A stretch of DNA of 64,000 bases from Gordionus sp. m RMFG-2023 (GCF_954871325.1 NC_088779.1:19408846-19472845); one strand, 5' to 3'; numbered from the stretch's first letter, positions 42,601-49,590 are shown. The notes: generated by a model not told the origin, from the letters alone. A program made the numbers and translations.

Positions 42601-45600
42601 TTAATGTCAAACACTTCTTCCATGAGATCTCAAAATCGAAGAGCGGTGGGGAGTTATTAAGAATGTTTTACCTTAATAATATATGGGGGGGGGGGGGGGG
42701 ATTAAATTTTTCCTTTTTCGCTGATTTTTATTTGGATTTTTTTTTCTTTACTTTATAAATTTGGATTTATATTTTTTTTTGGATTTATATTTTTTTTTAC
42801 TAATTTTTATTTCAATTTACTTTCTTGAAGGAGATTAGAATAGGATATGACAGCATGGCATATGAATGGAAATTTTGCTAGATCTCCAAAAAAAATTCTA
42901 TAACTTTTTACTATTTGTGTTAAAGTACCCTGAGAAAAATTCAGAAGCTAGGTCTGGAAGCAAAACAGGACTGATGAAGCTTTCTTTTGTGGCATGATGG
43001 AAAGCTAACATTTGTTCCCTTATGTGATATGGCCGATGCAATGACATTCCTAAGAATTACTCTGAACAATGTTAAAGATATTCTCGATTATTTAGATAAA
43101 AATTATTAATGGAGTATCAAGGGAGTATCAAGGGAGGCCGCAAAAGGCAATTCTCAGTCCCAGATACGTCGAATTGAGCCTCAATTTCCCTAGGTGGAAA
43201 GTAAATCAGATTACTCTATTTGACGAAAGAAAGCACAAATAGTGATGGAATTATCGTTTTCTAATCTGTTGGAAATAGGCATCCATCAATCAATTGCAGA
43301 GCTATAATACCTAGATTCTGTCAAAGAAACTTTGCGATGAATACCGATATTTTATTGGAGCTCTTTCAATATGGAGGGCATATGAGTAACCTCAAATACG
43401 ACTTTTCCAGAGTGAATTTGAACCATTAAAAAATTAACTTATTAATAAAATATATTTTTATAACATTTTTTTTTACTTATATATTATATTTGTAAAATTA
43501 TAATTAAAATACTAAAATATTTATTTTTCTGTCTATATCTTATAAAGATGAGTGTATCCATTATATGCAATAAAAATATAATCCAAACAATATGACTTTA
43601 TAATTCTTCCGGGGGGGGGGGGGGTATTTCCTGGTAATTTTTTTTCCGGGGGAGATAAATGAGAGAAAGAGAGGAAAAATAATTTTGTATTTTTTTTAAA
43701 CTTACCAAAAATGAACAGATTTGAAGTCATCATAAAACGAAGGGGAGGGGGGGTTAAAAAGCAGTGTCTTCATTGGAACCTCAATTGGGTATGTAGATTT
43801 TAAGAGAATATATGATCCAATAACTTCAAATTGGAGGTAAGGGTTTTTTTACATATCCGGGTCAAGCCCTGATATAAATGTTATTTTCTTAGACGTGGCC
43901 ATGATTTTGCTAGAAGGGCACTATTAGGTAAGTGTTTCCACCATAAATTTAGTTGGAGATCTTTACTTGTGTGTTAAACGACTCGATTTTAGCCGATTTT
44001 TAAAAACGGTTAACTCGATATTTTATCCAGAAAAATATTACACAAGCAAGATTTTTCCCATAGATGACACAAAGGTTTGGACATCTATTCGCGAAATCTC
44101 GAGGCTTAGGTAATATTTTTCCTAGAATATTGAATTAGCCATTTTTTTTAAATAGAAATCGAGCCGTTTAACAACACTAATCTTTCCACTTATTGTAGGA
44201 CTTTGGCTGTTAGATTTTTAAAAAAATAATTTAGTTTTTTTATTTTTTTTATTAAAAATGATTTTTTCTTAAAATTTTGAATTTTAGTCATTATTTTAAA
44301 AAATTGTTAACTTTTATTAATTTTTCCTTCAAATTCATAGTGATATTGTATACATTTTTGGGGGAGGTGGATGTAGAGAGATTTTTATTACAAAATGATA
44401 CATATGAGAATAGGCGACTTTCTGAAGGGGTTGAATTTATCCTTGCCCCCTTCCACCATGGTTACACCTATGTCTATTTTTAAATATTGATTAATATTTA
44501 CTCCATTAATGTGCATGTTTTTTTCTCAATAAGTATTGAAATACTGACAGATATCTTTAAGATGATAGTATTGGATTTGTCAACCAGGACTGGTTTATAT
44601 AGCTTTACAATCGAAACCAATTTTGGCCAACAAAATAGCTAGATTCTATTTGGTTTTGCACTTGATCTGAAGCAGACAATTTTCTTCTTCTTTAAATTGT
44701 AAAGTGATATAAACAATCTGATATAACTTCACTATAGAATTGAGTTTTTTTGCAAATGGGATGAATGCATCTCTGATATTTATATATTTAATAAAATAAT
44801 AAATTCTTAATAATTTAACATCATATATACACCAGCAAAAAAATTGAACTATGTAAAGTAGAGGCCTGCAAGGCTTAGCCCAAATTTTTGCACAAATTTC
44901 CCAGCTTGGCTCATTAAATTTTTTGTCAAGTCCAGCTAGTTAAAAAAATTTTAATTTACCCAGCCCCTGAACCTGGCATGGCTTGTTAAAATTTTACTAA
45001 AAGTCTGCCATGGCCCAAATTTTTTTGTACAGATATTCTTTGCCCATCACAATTTTAATATATATATCAGAGACCTGCAGGCCCGGCCCTAAACCCGGCC
45101 CGGCTCTAAGCCCGGCCGTATTTTAAATTTTTTAAATATACCCGGGCAGGGCCGGGCCTAAAAAAAACATATCCGGGCCGGGCCTAAAAATTTTTTTTTA
45201 AATATATCCGGGCCGGGCCGGGCCTAAGATTGTTAAACCCAGGCCGGGCCGGGCCTTAATATTTTTTATAAAAATTTTTACATTATGAGTTAATGGTTAT
45301 AAGATTATATTATAGTTATGATTAATATAATATTGGGTGATGGTTAACACTACCTAACACCCACAGATCGATCTAATTATTAATTTTTTGCAAATTTATT
45401 CAAGGTATTAATATATTTTTTTATAATTCATATCTAAATTTTTAGAATATATTTTACCAAAACAATCAAATAAAGGAATATCACTTCTTGAAGTTTGTAA
45501 TACCTTTCAAAGCGAAAAAGGAGAAATAAAATTGATTTTACTTAATATAAAGCATTTTTTAATTGAAAAATTTGTTTTACACAAGTATCATTTTATTTCT

Positions 45601-48036
45601 CTTTTTCTCTGTCCCAAATTCAAGCAATTACGTATATAGTCAGGGACAGATCGCAAGATGACGGAAAACTATATAAAAGATTATATTAAATTACAAGAGG
45701 CTCAGGAAGTAAATGAAATACCATCGACCAGTCAAATTACGACTGTTGTTAAACAAACTGAATCGTTTTATGACAAATGGGGCGATGGTAATTCTGGTAA
45801 TATGTCAATACCCGATGATAAATATTATAATTACATAAATAAAAAAATAGATGAAACATTTAAGGTGGATAATTTGTTAGAGTGGTGGGCGGCTCATCAA
45901 AGCGAATTTCCAATTTTAGTAAAATTGGCAATTCCTGCTTCAAGTGCAAGCTGTGAGCGGGATTTTTCCACTACGAGAATTCTTGAAGAAAGAAGAAGTA
46001 ATCTTCAACCTGAAAAGGTAGATATGCTTCTCTTTCTTCATAATTTGTGAATTTTTAATATTTTTCTTGAGTATAGGGTTTCGTCAATCATGCTGGTTTT
46101 TTACTTTGCAAACTGTCAAATATTTATTGCATTTATTATATTTACCTTGAGTCATGAAAGTTTTTAATCCAACATTTTTCATTATTTTTTCTTACAATAT
46201 TATATAATACAATTATCTTCTTTTGTTAAAAATTTATATTATAAAATAAATTATATTAATATTGTGCAATTAGATTATATTCAAAATACTATTTATTATA
46301 CATGCATTTTTTTAAATAGCAATTTATTTTTATTTTATAAATTAAATAGTAAATTAAATACAATATATTATATTCTCAAAATATTTTCCATTTTTATAAG
46401 TTAAATATTAGTTTTATTATTTTTAAATGCAATATAAAATATAGTATATGCTCAAAATTTTATTACCATTTTTATGAATATTAGTTTTATTTTTATAAAT
46501 GCAATATAAAATATAGTGTATGCTCAAAATATCCATTTTTATAAATAACAGTTTTATAATTTTTATAAATTCAATATAATATTCTCAAAATATTAGCTTT
46601 TAACATGTATTTTTTAAATAATAAGCGATAATACTCGCTGAAAAATATGGTAAAATACCTCATAGGTGAATTTTTGTATATACCAGGTCGAATATAATTT
46701 TAAAAAATTCCGAGGGGTCTTAAATTATTAAATCCTGGCCGGGCCGGGCTGGGCCATAAAAAAATTTTTTAAAAAATATCCAGGCCAGGCCGGGCCTAAA
46801 AAATTTAAAACCGGGCCGAGCCGTGCAAATTATACCTCTGCAGGTCTCTGATATATATATATATAATTTTTTTACAATGTCAATTAAGGCTCTTATAACT
46901 CTCATGCTCATCTATGACTATCTATTTTTACAGCAACCACTTTATAAATTAAATTAGGTTTGATATCTTATTTTGCATTGCAATTGGATCATATCATAAA
47001 TAAATTGTTTAATTTCTTGCAAATCTATTATATCATTTATAGATTTAGTATTTTGGTTAGAAGATCTTAAAATACATAGAAATTAACATATTGTAATTTA
47101 TTATCAAATAGTAAATCAAGATGCATGAAATTCAAAAATTTAACAAAATTTTATTCCCAAACTGTATTAAAATTTTAAGAAAAACCAGAGATTTGAGATA
47201 TTCTCCCTGCTTTTTTAGATCTAAATTGCCAAACCTGGCTCAAATTTTTTTTATTCAATTGCCCAGCCAATTTTTTTTAGGTATGACTAGTGTGCCTGGC
47301 CGATTTTAATTTTTTTTTAATTTCCTGGCTTAGCCCATGGATTAGGCTTTTGGGTAGACTGGGCTTTGCAGATTTCTAACATACCAATCCTGAATTAGGA
47401 TAAGGAAAGATAGATCTGGTCCATCTTTTCTCGTGAGCCATGATTGTTCTTAGAAGTTTGGTCAAGTCATGACTTTGAATATAAATAAGAATTCTTAAAA
47501 TTATATAGAATAAGAATTTTAAAATTTCTTATTATTGTAAATCTTTCATAAAAAGGCAAACTTGGATTATACAGTTAACTAATATCATCTTAAGCTAATA
47601 AAAATCCCACCCCCCTATATACCCCTTATCACTAAAAAATATATATATACAATTTATCACTGAACAGTAATGTGTCATGACAAACCAAAATAATTTATAC
47701 ATGTAACATAGCAAGTTAATAAGACATAAAAAAAACCACTAAATTTCACATATGAGTTAATCTATTTCAACCAGTATTGAATTTTTTAAAAAAATATCTC
47801 TATTAAATAAAATTAATAAATCTATCAAATTCTATCAAAATATATATGTACCAGTTATTAAAGGGTGAGTTAGAATTGTCTAATATTTTATCATATTTTT
47901 CATGCCAAAACAAATTTTTTGATTGCTCTGACCAAAAATATTCTGGTTTGTTGATACTTGTTTGATAAATATCATTATAAATTGATTTAACTTTGGATAA
48001 ATAACGTATTTTAATCATATTTCTATTCATTATCAT
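12434..48036 (-). CDS. ACSS3: ACSS3-like acyl-CoA synthetase, mitochondrial (multi-exon gene)
   Basis: An AMP-forming short-chain acyl-CoA synthetase spread over 35.6 kb on the minus strand. Exons read: 47852-48036, (38724-38834 doubtful), 37574-37762, 32293-32430, 28621-28761, 23844-24020, 23146-23256, 18082-18122, 17662-17765, 17175-17572, 16827-16949, 12716-12815, 12434-12639. From 37762 to the stop every junction has GT..AG and matching phase. Family knowledge: such enzymes convert propionate or acetate, ATP and CoA to acyl-CoA in the mitochondrial matrix. Visible motifs: [10 protein letters not shown] (ATP loop), [38 protein letters not shown] (hinge region), and [11 protein letters not shown] with the catalytic Lys. 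The match is clearly to ACSS3 rather than ACSS1/2. The first 23 residues are basic and free of acidic residues until NDIY, fitting a mitochondrial presequence. Missing: about 50 residues after the first exon (the LNICYNAVDRH-type block of the family). Odd: an insertion of about 49 residues in exon 17175-17572. Confidence 0.9.
12716..12815 (-). CDS. ACSS3: ACSS3 exon
   Basis: Encodes [20 protein letters not shown] and [13 protein letters not shown], the C-terminal-domain strand region with the conserved KGHVPLAFC. Acceptor TTTAG, donor GTAATA. Confidence 0.9.
13515..16285 (-). mobile_element. BED-type hAT transposon, decayed, with another hAT nested in it
   Basis: The left end CAGAGTTGTTAAACCC plus TACTTTTAAAAGTAGCG matches the element at 61195-62584; the right end is worn (GCGCGCTACTTAAAAATA). 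Minus-strand coding remnants: an N-terminal BED-like zinc-finger segment (FPKFEKYF then [12 protein letters not shown]) at 15780-16017, a middle part ([20 protein letters not shown]) at 15480-15629, and the C-terminal hAT part ([20 protein letters not shown]) near 13830-13945. Stops and frame changes show it is dead. It lies in the ACSS3 intron between the exons ending at 12815 and starting at 16827. A second hAT occupies about 14000-15473. Confidence 0.7.
14000..15473 (-). mobile_element. DUF4371/ZMYM-type hAT inserted in the BED hAT
   Basis: The right end reads, on the minus strand, CAGGGCCATAGATACGGGGG followed by a CGCCCCC/G-run end typical of another hAT subfamily, and cuts the BED element's ORF. 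Inside, a 177-codon frame (14736-15269) carries [40 protein letters not shown] and [20 protein letters not shown], the DUF4371 domain of TTF/ZMYM1-like hAT transposases. A decayed dimerisation motif ([17 protein letters not shown]) lies near 14300-14380. The left boundary is approximate. Confidence 0.6.
16827..16949 (-). CDS. ACSS3: ACSS3 exon
   Basis: Encodes [20 protein letters not shown] then [20 protein letters not shown]. This is the hinge and the start of the mobile C-terminal domain. Phase 0 at both ends. Confidence 0.92.
17175..17572 (-). CDS. ACSS3: ACSS3 exon with unusual insertion
   Basis: Completes WWQSETG, then [29 protein letters not shown], and, after about 60 residues, [20 protein letters not shown] and LYFSNYH. 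Between GWDVKIY and LGRILIK human ACSS3 has only about 11 residues, so this protein carries an extra polar, charged segment of roughly 49 residues (includes [18 protein letters not shown] and [17 protein letters not shown]). The segment is open and in frame, so it is likely a real surface loop rather than an unspliced intron, though a cryptic intron cannot be excluded. Confidence 0.88.
17662..17765 (-). CDS. ACSS3: ACSS3 exon
   Basis: Encodes [20 protein letters not shown] and [12 protein letters not shown]. Enters in phase 2 and leaves in phase 1; the split codon gives the E of SETG. Acceptor TTTTTAAAG, donor GTATAT. Confidence 0.92.
18082..18122 (-). CDS. ACSS3: ACSS3 micro-exon (41 nt)
   Basis: [13 protein letters not shown] plus two bases, filling exactly the human stretch between AIRQQ and KTLFVAGE. 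Acceptor TTTTTTTTAG, donor GTATTT. Too short to be found as an open frame; recognised by phase and alignment. Confidence 0.85.
18234..18538. mobile_element. hAT MITE half with 41-bp tandem array
   Basis: The left end TAGTAATCTGCATCGGGCC matches the end of the element at 24736. It is followed by about 5-6 direct copies of a 41-bp unit (CCGGCCCGGCCCGAACCCG plus AAATATTTTTTAAAAGGTTTTG) from about 18294 to 18530. No right end is seen, so the copy is partial or the array replaced it. In an ACSS3 intron. Confidence 0.65.
19706..20493 (+). mobile_element. internally deleted hAT, CAGAGACCTGCAGG family
   Basis: Left end CAGACACCTGCAGCCTGGCC; the right end reversed reads CAGAGACCGCCGTG. The flanks ATTATCTC and ATTTTCTC form an 8-bp duplication with one change. 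Internal sequence near 20060-20190 (TCTCAAATTCAGGAAATTACG.., ACCATCGACCAGTCG) matches the larger element at 45600-45740, so it is a shortened relative carrying only a remnant of the transposase upstream region. In an ACSS3 intron. Confidence 0.7.
20562..20805. repeat. degenerate AT-rich tandem array
   Basis: About 7 units of a degenerate motif (TTAATTTTTTAACGTAATAAAA / ..AACATAGTAAAAA..) in direct orientation. No coding content. Confidence 0.6.
21491..21754 (+). pseudogene. hAT transposase C-terminal fragment (TTF/ZMYM style)
   Basis: An 88-codon open frame without Met ends [40 protein letters not shown], stop. The pattern (TT..CTAERV..K....R STM....LNNL..LSI) is the hAT dimerisation domain. 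No ends could be assigned. A run of 14 or so G lies just upstream at about 21386. Confidence 0.6.
21755..23145. other. intronic AT-rich sequence, no gene seen
   Basis: Part of the ACSS3 intron. Holds a G-rich patch near 21940-21975 that resembles a worn transposon end and several runs of T and A; I found no coding exon or RNA gene. Confidence 0.5.
23146..23256 (-). CDS. ACSS3: ACSS3 exon
   Basis: Encodes [20 protein letters not shown] then [17 protein letters not shown]. Acceptor TTTTATTAAG, donor GTTATT. Phase 0 at both ends; continues exactly from YE of the previous exon. Confidence 0.93.
23844..24020 (-). CDS. ACSS3: ACSS3 exon
   Basis: Encodes [40 protein letters not shown] and [13 protein letters not shown]. 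Contains the highly conserved [13 protein letters not shown] block of the active site. Acceptor ATATCAG, donor GTTATT. Confidence 0.95.
24163..24235 (-). tRNA. tRNA-Ala (anticodon AGC)
   Basis: On the minus strand a full cloverleaf: acceptor GGGGGAT paired with ATCCTCC, D arm TAGCTCATATGGTAGAGC, anticodon arm CTCGCTTAGCATGCGAG with AGC, T arm GGGGATCGATGCCCC, discriminator A. It differs little from human tRNA-Ala(AGC), including the ATCGATG T loop. No intron. A run of T follows the 3' end as a pol III terminator. The gene sits inside an ACSS3 intron, same strand, about 140 bp upstream (in transcript order) of the exon at 23844-24020. Confidence 0.97.
24736..26392. mobile_element. hAT MITE interrupted by a LINE
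   Basis: Left part 24736-24832 starts TAGTGATCTGCATCGGGC; right part about 26290-26392 ends TTTTGCGGATCTCTA, its inverted counterpart. The flanks ATGGACAT and ATTGACAT form an 8-bp duplication with one change, so both parts belong to a single insertion that was later split by the LINE at 24833-26160. Confidence 0.7.
24833..26160 (-). mobile_element. second LINE copy (RTE-like), 5'-truncated
   Basis: Same family as 10229-12213. The longest frame (25357-25884) reads [40 protein letters not shown] and [13 protein letters not shown], i.e. RT motifs including the FADD active site. The 3' segment has [20 protein letters not shown] and [12 protein letters not shown]. It begins at the [11 protein letters not shown] region, so it is more truncated than copy 1 but has fewer interruptions in the RT. 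Inserted in a MITE inside an ACSS3 intron, antisense to nothing (same strand as the gene). Confidence 0.88.
26880..27790. repeat. purine-rich tandem array between GGTTCC-type ends
   Basis: From about 27285 to 27600 a degenerate 16-20 bp unit (TCCAATCAAAAAAGGAAAAG) repeats many times in direct order. It lies between ACTGGAACCAGAACTC (left) and GGGTTCCGGTTCTCG (right), which are rough inverted counterparts, so the array may be the interior of a non-autonomous element. The open frame at 27348-27542 is just this repeat read backwards. Confidence 0.45.
28086..28335. mobile_element. MITE with GCCTATAGNCATTTC inverted ends
   Basis: Left GGGTTTGCCTATAGCCATTTC and right (reversed) GCGTTTCGCCTATAGACATTTC are inverted repeats. 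Internal copies of TTTCGCCTATAG / CGGCGATT motifs recur. Superfamily not determined. In the ACSS3 intron just before (in plus coordinates) the exon at 28621. Confidence 0.55.
28621..28761 (-). CDS. ACSS3: ACSS3 exon (ATP-binding loop)
   Basis: Encodes [20 protein letters not shown], then [20 protein letters not shown] and [14 protein letters not shown] is the signature loop of acyl-adenylate-forming enzymes. Acceptor TATATAG, donor GTACTA; phase 0 at both ends. Confidence 0.95.
29195..29320. mobile_element. short YAGTGTTGTTAAA-type hAT MITE
   Basis: Ends TAGTGTTGTTAAACGGCTTG and AAATTGAGCCGTTTAACAACACTA; the body is shorter than in the 222-bp copies but shares CTTCAGGCTTGCGTAATATT. Target duplication not evident. 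In an ACSS3 intron. Confidence 0.75.
30985..31134 (+). pseudogene. LINE C-terminal fragment, different family
   Basis: Reads [20 protein letters not shown] then [16 protein letters not shown] and, after a stop, RIRFIREN. This is the DW..K...L...GKRP.G.PK..W..K tail that ends many non-LTR retrotransposon polyproteins. Stops show it is old. It is unlike the RTE-like copies elsewhere in the window. The surrounding 30370-31450 is less AT-rich and probably the same old insertion. Confidence 0.45.
32293..32430 (-). CDS. ACSS3: ACSS3 exon
   Basis: Encodes [40 protein letters not shown] and QRKEMK, the family block PKVVVTASFGIEP..Y.P. Acceptor ATCAAAG, donor GTTAAT; phase 0 at both ends and 46 codons, filling exactly the gap between its neighbours. 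Not part of any long open frame. Confidence 0.92.
33592..33912 (-). CDS. zinc-knuckle ORF of the LTR element (arm 1)
   Basis: A 106-codon frame: start [20 protein letters not shown], a basic Arg-rich middle, then [13 protein letters not shown], a CX2CX3HX4C zinc knuckle one residue shorter than the usual CCHC form. It lies between the integrase region and the 3' LTR in the sense direction of the element, an unusual place for a nucleocapsid-like domain. The same ORF occurs in the opposite arm. Likely a nucleic-acid-binding element protein. The frame on the other strand over the same bases is a shadow. Confidence 0.65.
   Translation of the reverse strand: MASYVRVGNKIMRIEIRDVDGSEESNRWVEAARNEARRRYGEWLQEVPTRTRGDRRTTPYGARRRLDCWACGGEHKLRFCPSLELTTNSNSSVPSRNMVEAANTMG
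34254..35740 (-). pseudogene. RNase H and integrase region of the LTR element
   Basis: In sense order on the minus strand: RNase H ([51 protein letters not shown]), integrase zinc-binding HHCC segment ([31 protein letters not shown]), integrase core ([31 protein letters not shown]) and an integrase tail ([40 protein letters not shown]). Typical of Ty3/gypsy elements. It is a fossil fragment: the reading frame is interrupted a small number of times and the upstream pol parts are not present here. Confidence 0.85.
36152..36472 (+). CDS. zinc-knuckle ORF of the LTR element (arm 2)
   Basis: Inverted copy of 33592-33912; the translated products are the same over all 106 residues. Followed by the polypurine tract and the right-hand LTR. 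Confidence 0.65.
   Translation: MASYVRVGNKIMRIEIRDVDGSEESNRWVEAARNEARRRYGEWLQEVPTRTRGDRRTTPYGARRRLDCWACGGEHKLRFCPSLELTTNSNSSVPSRNMVEAANTMG
37121..37412. mobile_element. GC-rich-ended hAT MITE with exact 8-bp duplication
   Basis: ATAATTAT occurs on both sides (37113-37120 and 37413-37420). The right end reversed reads CAGACTTGCAGGTACC; the left end is worn (GAGAAACCCGGCCCT). The interior has GGCCGGGCC units separated by A/T runs. It sits only about 160 bp from the ACSS3 exon 37574-37762. Confidence 0.7.
37574..37762 (-). CDS. ACSS3: ACSS3 exon
   Basis: Encodes [40 protein letters not shown] and [32 protein letters not shown] and [11 protein letters not shown] are core family blocks. Acceptor TTTCAG, donor GTTTAG; phase 0 at both ends. 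Confidence 0.95.
38195..38300. repeat. low-complexity CCCGGAAAAAAAT repeat
   Basis: Several direct copies of GGAAAAAAATCCCAGGAAAATAAATTC-like units. A related but more diverged stretch is at about 42180-42520. In an ACSS3 intron; no coding role. Confidence 0.45.
38724..38834 (-). CDS. ACSS3: possible ACSS3 exon (doubtful)
   Basis: A 37-codon open segment bounded by TATTAG and a good donor CAG/GTATAA. Its last residues EVVTQ join in phase 0 to VSRLAG of the next exon, as EVLEQ joins VSKLAG in human ACSS3. The rest ([28 protein letters not shown]) does not match the family well, and its phase does not fit directly to the first exon, so either it starts further in (an acceptor exists within it) and another exon lies upstream, or it is a chance call. 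Confidence 0.35.
39723..40946. mobile_element. small non-coding LTR-type element (TRIM-like), 5-bp duplication
   Basis: Direct terminal repeats start TATGATAATTATATACTAT and the right one ends ATATGAAA; ATTCC flanks both ends (39718-39722 and 40947-40951). A unique middle of about 600 bp is shared with 53238-53990. No protein domain is present. It is a short relative of the element at 50910-54350. Fossil, non-autonomous; LTR kin inferred from direct terminal repeats plus a 5-bp duplication. Confidence 0.7.
41000..41247. mobile_element. GC-rich-ended hAT MITE
   Basis: Starts CAGAGACCTGCAGGCCG and ends GAAGATCTCTG. Flanks AAATTTAT and AAATATAT form an 8-bp duplication with one change. The interior is GGCCGGGCC units and A/T runs. 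It landed about 50 bp from the end of the TRIM-like element. Confidence 0.7.
41380..41985. repeat. three degenerate ~150-bp modules with G runs
   Basis: Each module contains GGCGCCATATTTTTAA-like sequence and/or GGTGATGGTACAAATCGAAC and ends near a G run and CCAACTTCACG. The first has a run of about 18 G at 41543. The right edge CCAACTTCACGGACC and left edge GGACTTCGTGAAAATG hint at inverted ends, so this may be one non-autonomous element. Confidence 0.4.
42000..43880. other. intronic region, no gene identified
   Basis: Contains a GGAA/CCCC-rich low-complexity part (42180-42520), G runs near 42688 and 43612, and a stretch of ordinary complexity at 42835-43440 with several short open pieces (for example [16 protein letters not shown]) that I could not assign to any family. 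It may be an old transposon. Confidence 0.4.
43885..44485. mobile_element. short relative of the 2409-4667 element
   Basis: The left end TAGACGTGGCCATGATTTTGC resembles GGCGTAGCCAAGATTTTGC at 2410, and the 44275-44350 interior (TTTTGAATTTTAGTCATTAT) matches 2577-2650. The right end reads CCATGGTTACACCTATGTCTA. A hAT MITE is inserted at 43967-44179. Target duplication not seen. Confidence 0.45.
43967..44179. mobile_element. YAGTGTTGTTAAA-type hAT MITE
   Basis: Left end TTGTGTGTTAAACGACTCG (worn), right end GAGCCGTTTAACAACACTA. Flanks ATCTTTAC and ATCTTTCC form an 8-bp duplication with one change. Confidence 0.75.
45068..46850 (+). mobile_element. hAT transposon, CAGAGACCTGCAGG family, internally deleted
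   Basis: Ends CAGAGACCTGCAGGCCCGGC and GCAGGTCTCTG are inverted repeats; ATATATAT flanks both sides (45060-45067 and 46851-46858), though in AT-repeat DNA this is weaker evidence. Both ends contain arrays of GGCCGGGCC(T)AAA. The interior carries a C-terminal transposase ORF (45658-46050) and about 600 bp of AT-rich repeats (46100-46640). It is the richest member in the window and probable relative of the MITEs at 4043, 37121 and 41000 and of 19706. Confidence 0.85.
45658..46050 (+). CDS. hAT transposase C-terminal part
   Basis: A 130-codon frame: [20 protein letters not shown], then a linker and [20 protein letters not shown] followed by [39 protein letters not shown]. The second half is the hAT dimerisation domain with W-W, P and SCER(D)FS signatures. 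Full hAT transposases have about 600 residues, so the BED finger and RNase-H-like catalytic core are missing: not able to transpose on its own. Orientation opposite to ACSS3, in its largest intron. Confidence 0.85.
   Translation: MTENYIKDYIKLQEAQEVNEIPSTSQITTVVKQTESFYDKWGDGNSGNMSIPDDKYYNYINKKIDETFKVDNLLEWWAAHQSEFPILVKLAIPASSASCERDFSTTRILEERRSNLQPEKVDMLLFLHNL
46851..47801. other. intronic sequence with a worn GC-rich MITE
   Basis: About 47170-47385 has GGCTC/GCCCAG units and ends AGAGATTTG.. / ..TTTGCAGATTTCTAAC, a diverged member of the CTGCA-ended repeats. A similar remnant is at 44862-45050. No gene seen in the rest. Confidence 0.4.
47852..48036 (-). CDS. ACSS3: ACSS3 first coding exon
   Basis: ATG at 48036, with a second in-frame ATG two codons on. 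The leader [18 protein letters not shown] is basic and could target mitochondria. Then [20 protein letters not shown] and [18 protein letters not shown] followed by a split W codon. PEYFW and W..K.D..L.N..SPF match the ACSS3 N-terminal domain (DPE.FW.....W..PW...L.N..SP). Donor TG/GTACAT, phase 2. The exon is 9 kb upstream of the next certain exon. Confidence 0.82.
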
Positions 48037-48289
48037 TTTATTATTATTAAGGTCGATAATTTCAATTTAAGATTTTAAATTTCAAAAACTTAAAATTTTA
48101 AATCCGATTTGCCTAAATATGATTGAACGCCCTCAGCAAAAAATCGTGCTATATAAATTTTTTTTATTATTTATTCAACATCGTTATTTTTTTAATTTTT
48201 AACAAATAAAAAAAGTTGTTATTTTTTTAATAAATGTTTTTTAACGCATTTATTTATTTAATGGAAAATGAATGTATTGATAATTATAA

Positions 48290-49590
48290 AATTACTAGTT
48301 AATAACCCGTCAATAATGACGGAGTTGAGGGGTAATTAGTTGTGTATATGGTACTAAATATACTTTATTAATATATTTTATAAAAATATTAAAATTTAGG
48401 CGAAAATGAGGAAAATTTGTGAATTACACCTCATAAGATATTCTTAATTTTTGATTCATCTATGAATAAGGAAGAAAAGTATGATGACCCGTCTTTCTTG
48501 AAGGGCAAAATGAAAAATATATAACTCAGAATACCAGAGCTCCCGTTAGTCAGCATTGCTGAGCCCGTTAAAAATGACGGGGAATGAGAATTTTCTTCTT
48601 ACTCTTTTGATAGTTGTTACCTGTTATTTGAAAATAATATTTAATTTTTATTCTTTATAACATCCTCCTACCTTCAGGTCAGGTCCAATCCATTAAAATA
48701 GTTTAAATGCTATGTTTTGAGGCAAAATATATTTAAAGCTTTTACTTGATGCCCATATCAATATTATTTGTTAAAATATTATTGATCATCTATGCCTATT
48801 ATTTAATATTGAAAAAATTCCCAAGCAAGGTCCAAGGTCTTAATAATTTTGGAAAAATTTCCCCAACTATAACCAAAGATTGTAATAATTTTAGTAGTTG
48901 AGAACTGGAATAAAATATTTTAAAAAATCATAATGAATTTAAAAATACAATCAAAATCAGATTTTATGAGACTTGGTTTAATTGTTTAGGTCAATTTCTG
49001 ATCCATAGTTAATATTAAAAAAATTCCCAAGCTTCCAAGCTGATAATAATTTGAAAATTTTTCCCCAAGCGTAGCCCAATATAATTTATAAAATATTTCT
49101 AGGCCCACGCCCGACCCATTATAATTTTAAAAATTTTTCTTAAACCTGGCCAATAGATAATAATTTTGAAATTTTTTTCAGCTTCCAATAAAATAAATAT
49201 TATAAAAATATTTTCCAAGCCCAACCCGACCCATTATAATTTTAAAAAATTTTTCTCAAACCTGGTTAACCGATAATAATTTTGAAATTGTTTTCCCAAG
49301 CCGGGAGCTTCCAATAAAAAAGATAAATATTGATATGTAAAAATTACTTTATCATAATATAGTTTCTTATATAAGATGAATTGTATTACAAACTTTACTA
49401 TAGAAGGGGGGTGACTGTAAAGAATGTAGTTTTTTTTTAAGTTATCTATTTTAAAAAAAAAAATTTTAACATTAGAGTATATACTCCTAGGATTTATTTA
49501 AAATTAAGATGATAGGAAAGTCGATACCAAATAAAAATTAACATTAAGGTTATACGAAAACGTTCATTTCTTGATTACGGCGATTATATA
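48290..49590 (+). mobile_element. AACCCGTCA element, first of two in tandem
   Basis: Starts TACTAGTTAATAACCCGTCA followed by ATGACGG and ends CGTTCATTTCTTGATTACGG in a TATATATA run. Inside, 48820-49310 holds degenerate 55-65 bp direct repeats (CCCAAGC..ACCCATTATAATTTTAAAAA). The 49385-49440 stretch is a worn version of the tRNA-like part seen in the next copy. Ends in AT microsatellite. Class not established. Confidence 0.5.

Noticed and set aside
42835-43440. possible Harbinger-type transposase remnant
   Set aside because: Only short open pieces ([16 protein letters not shown]) with no DDE motifs; similarity too weak.
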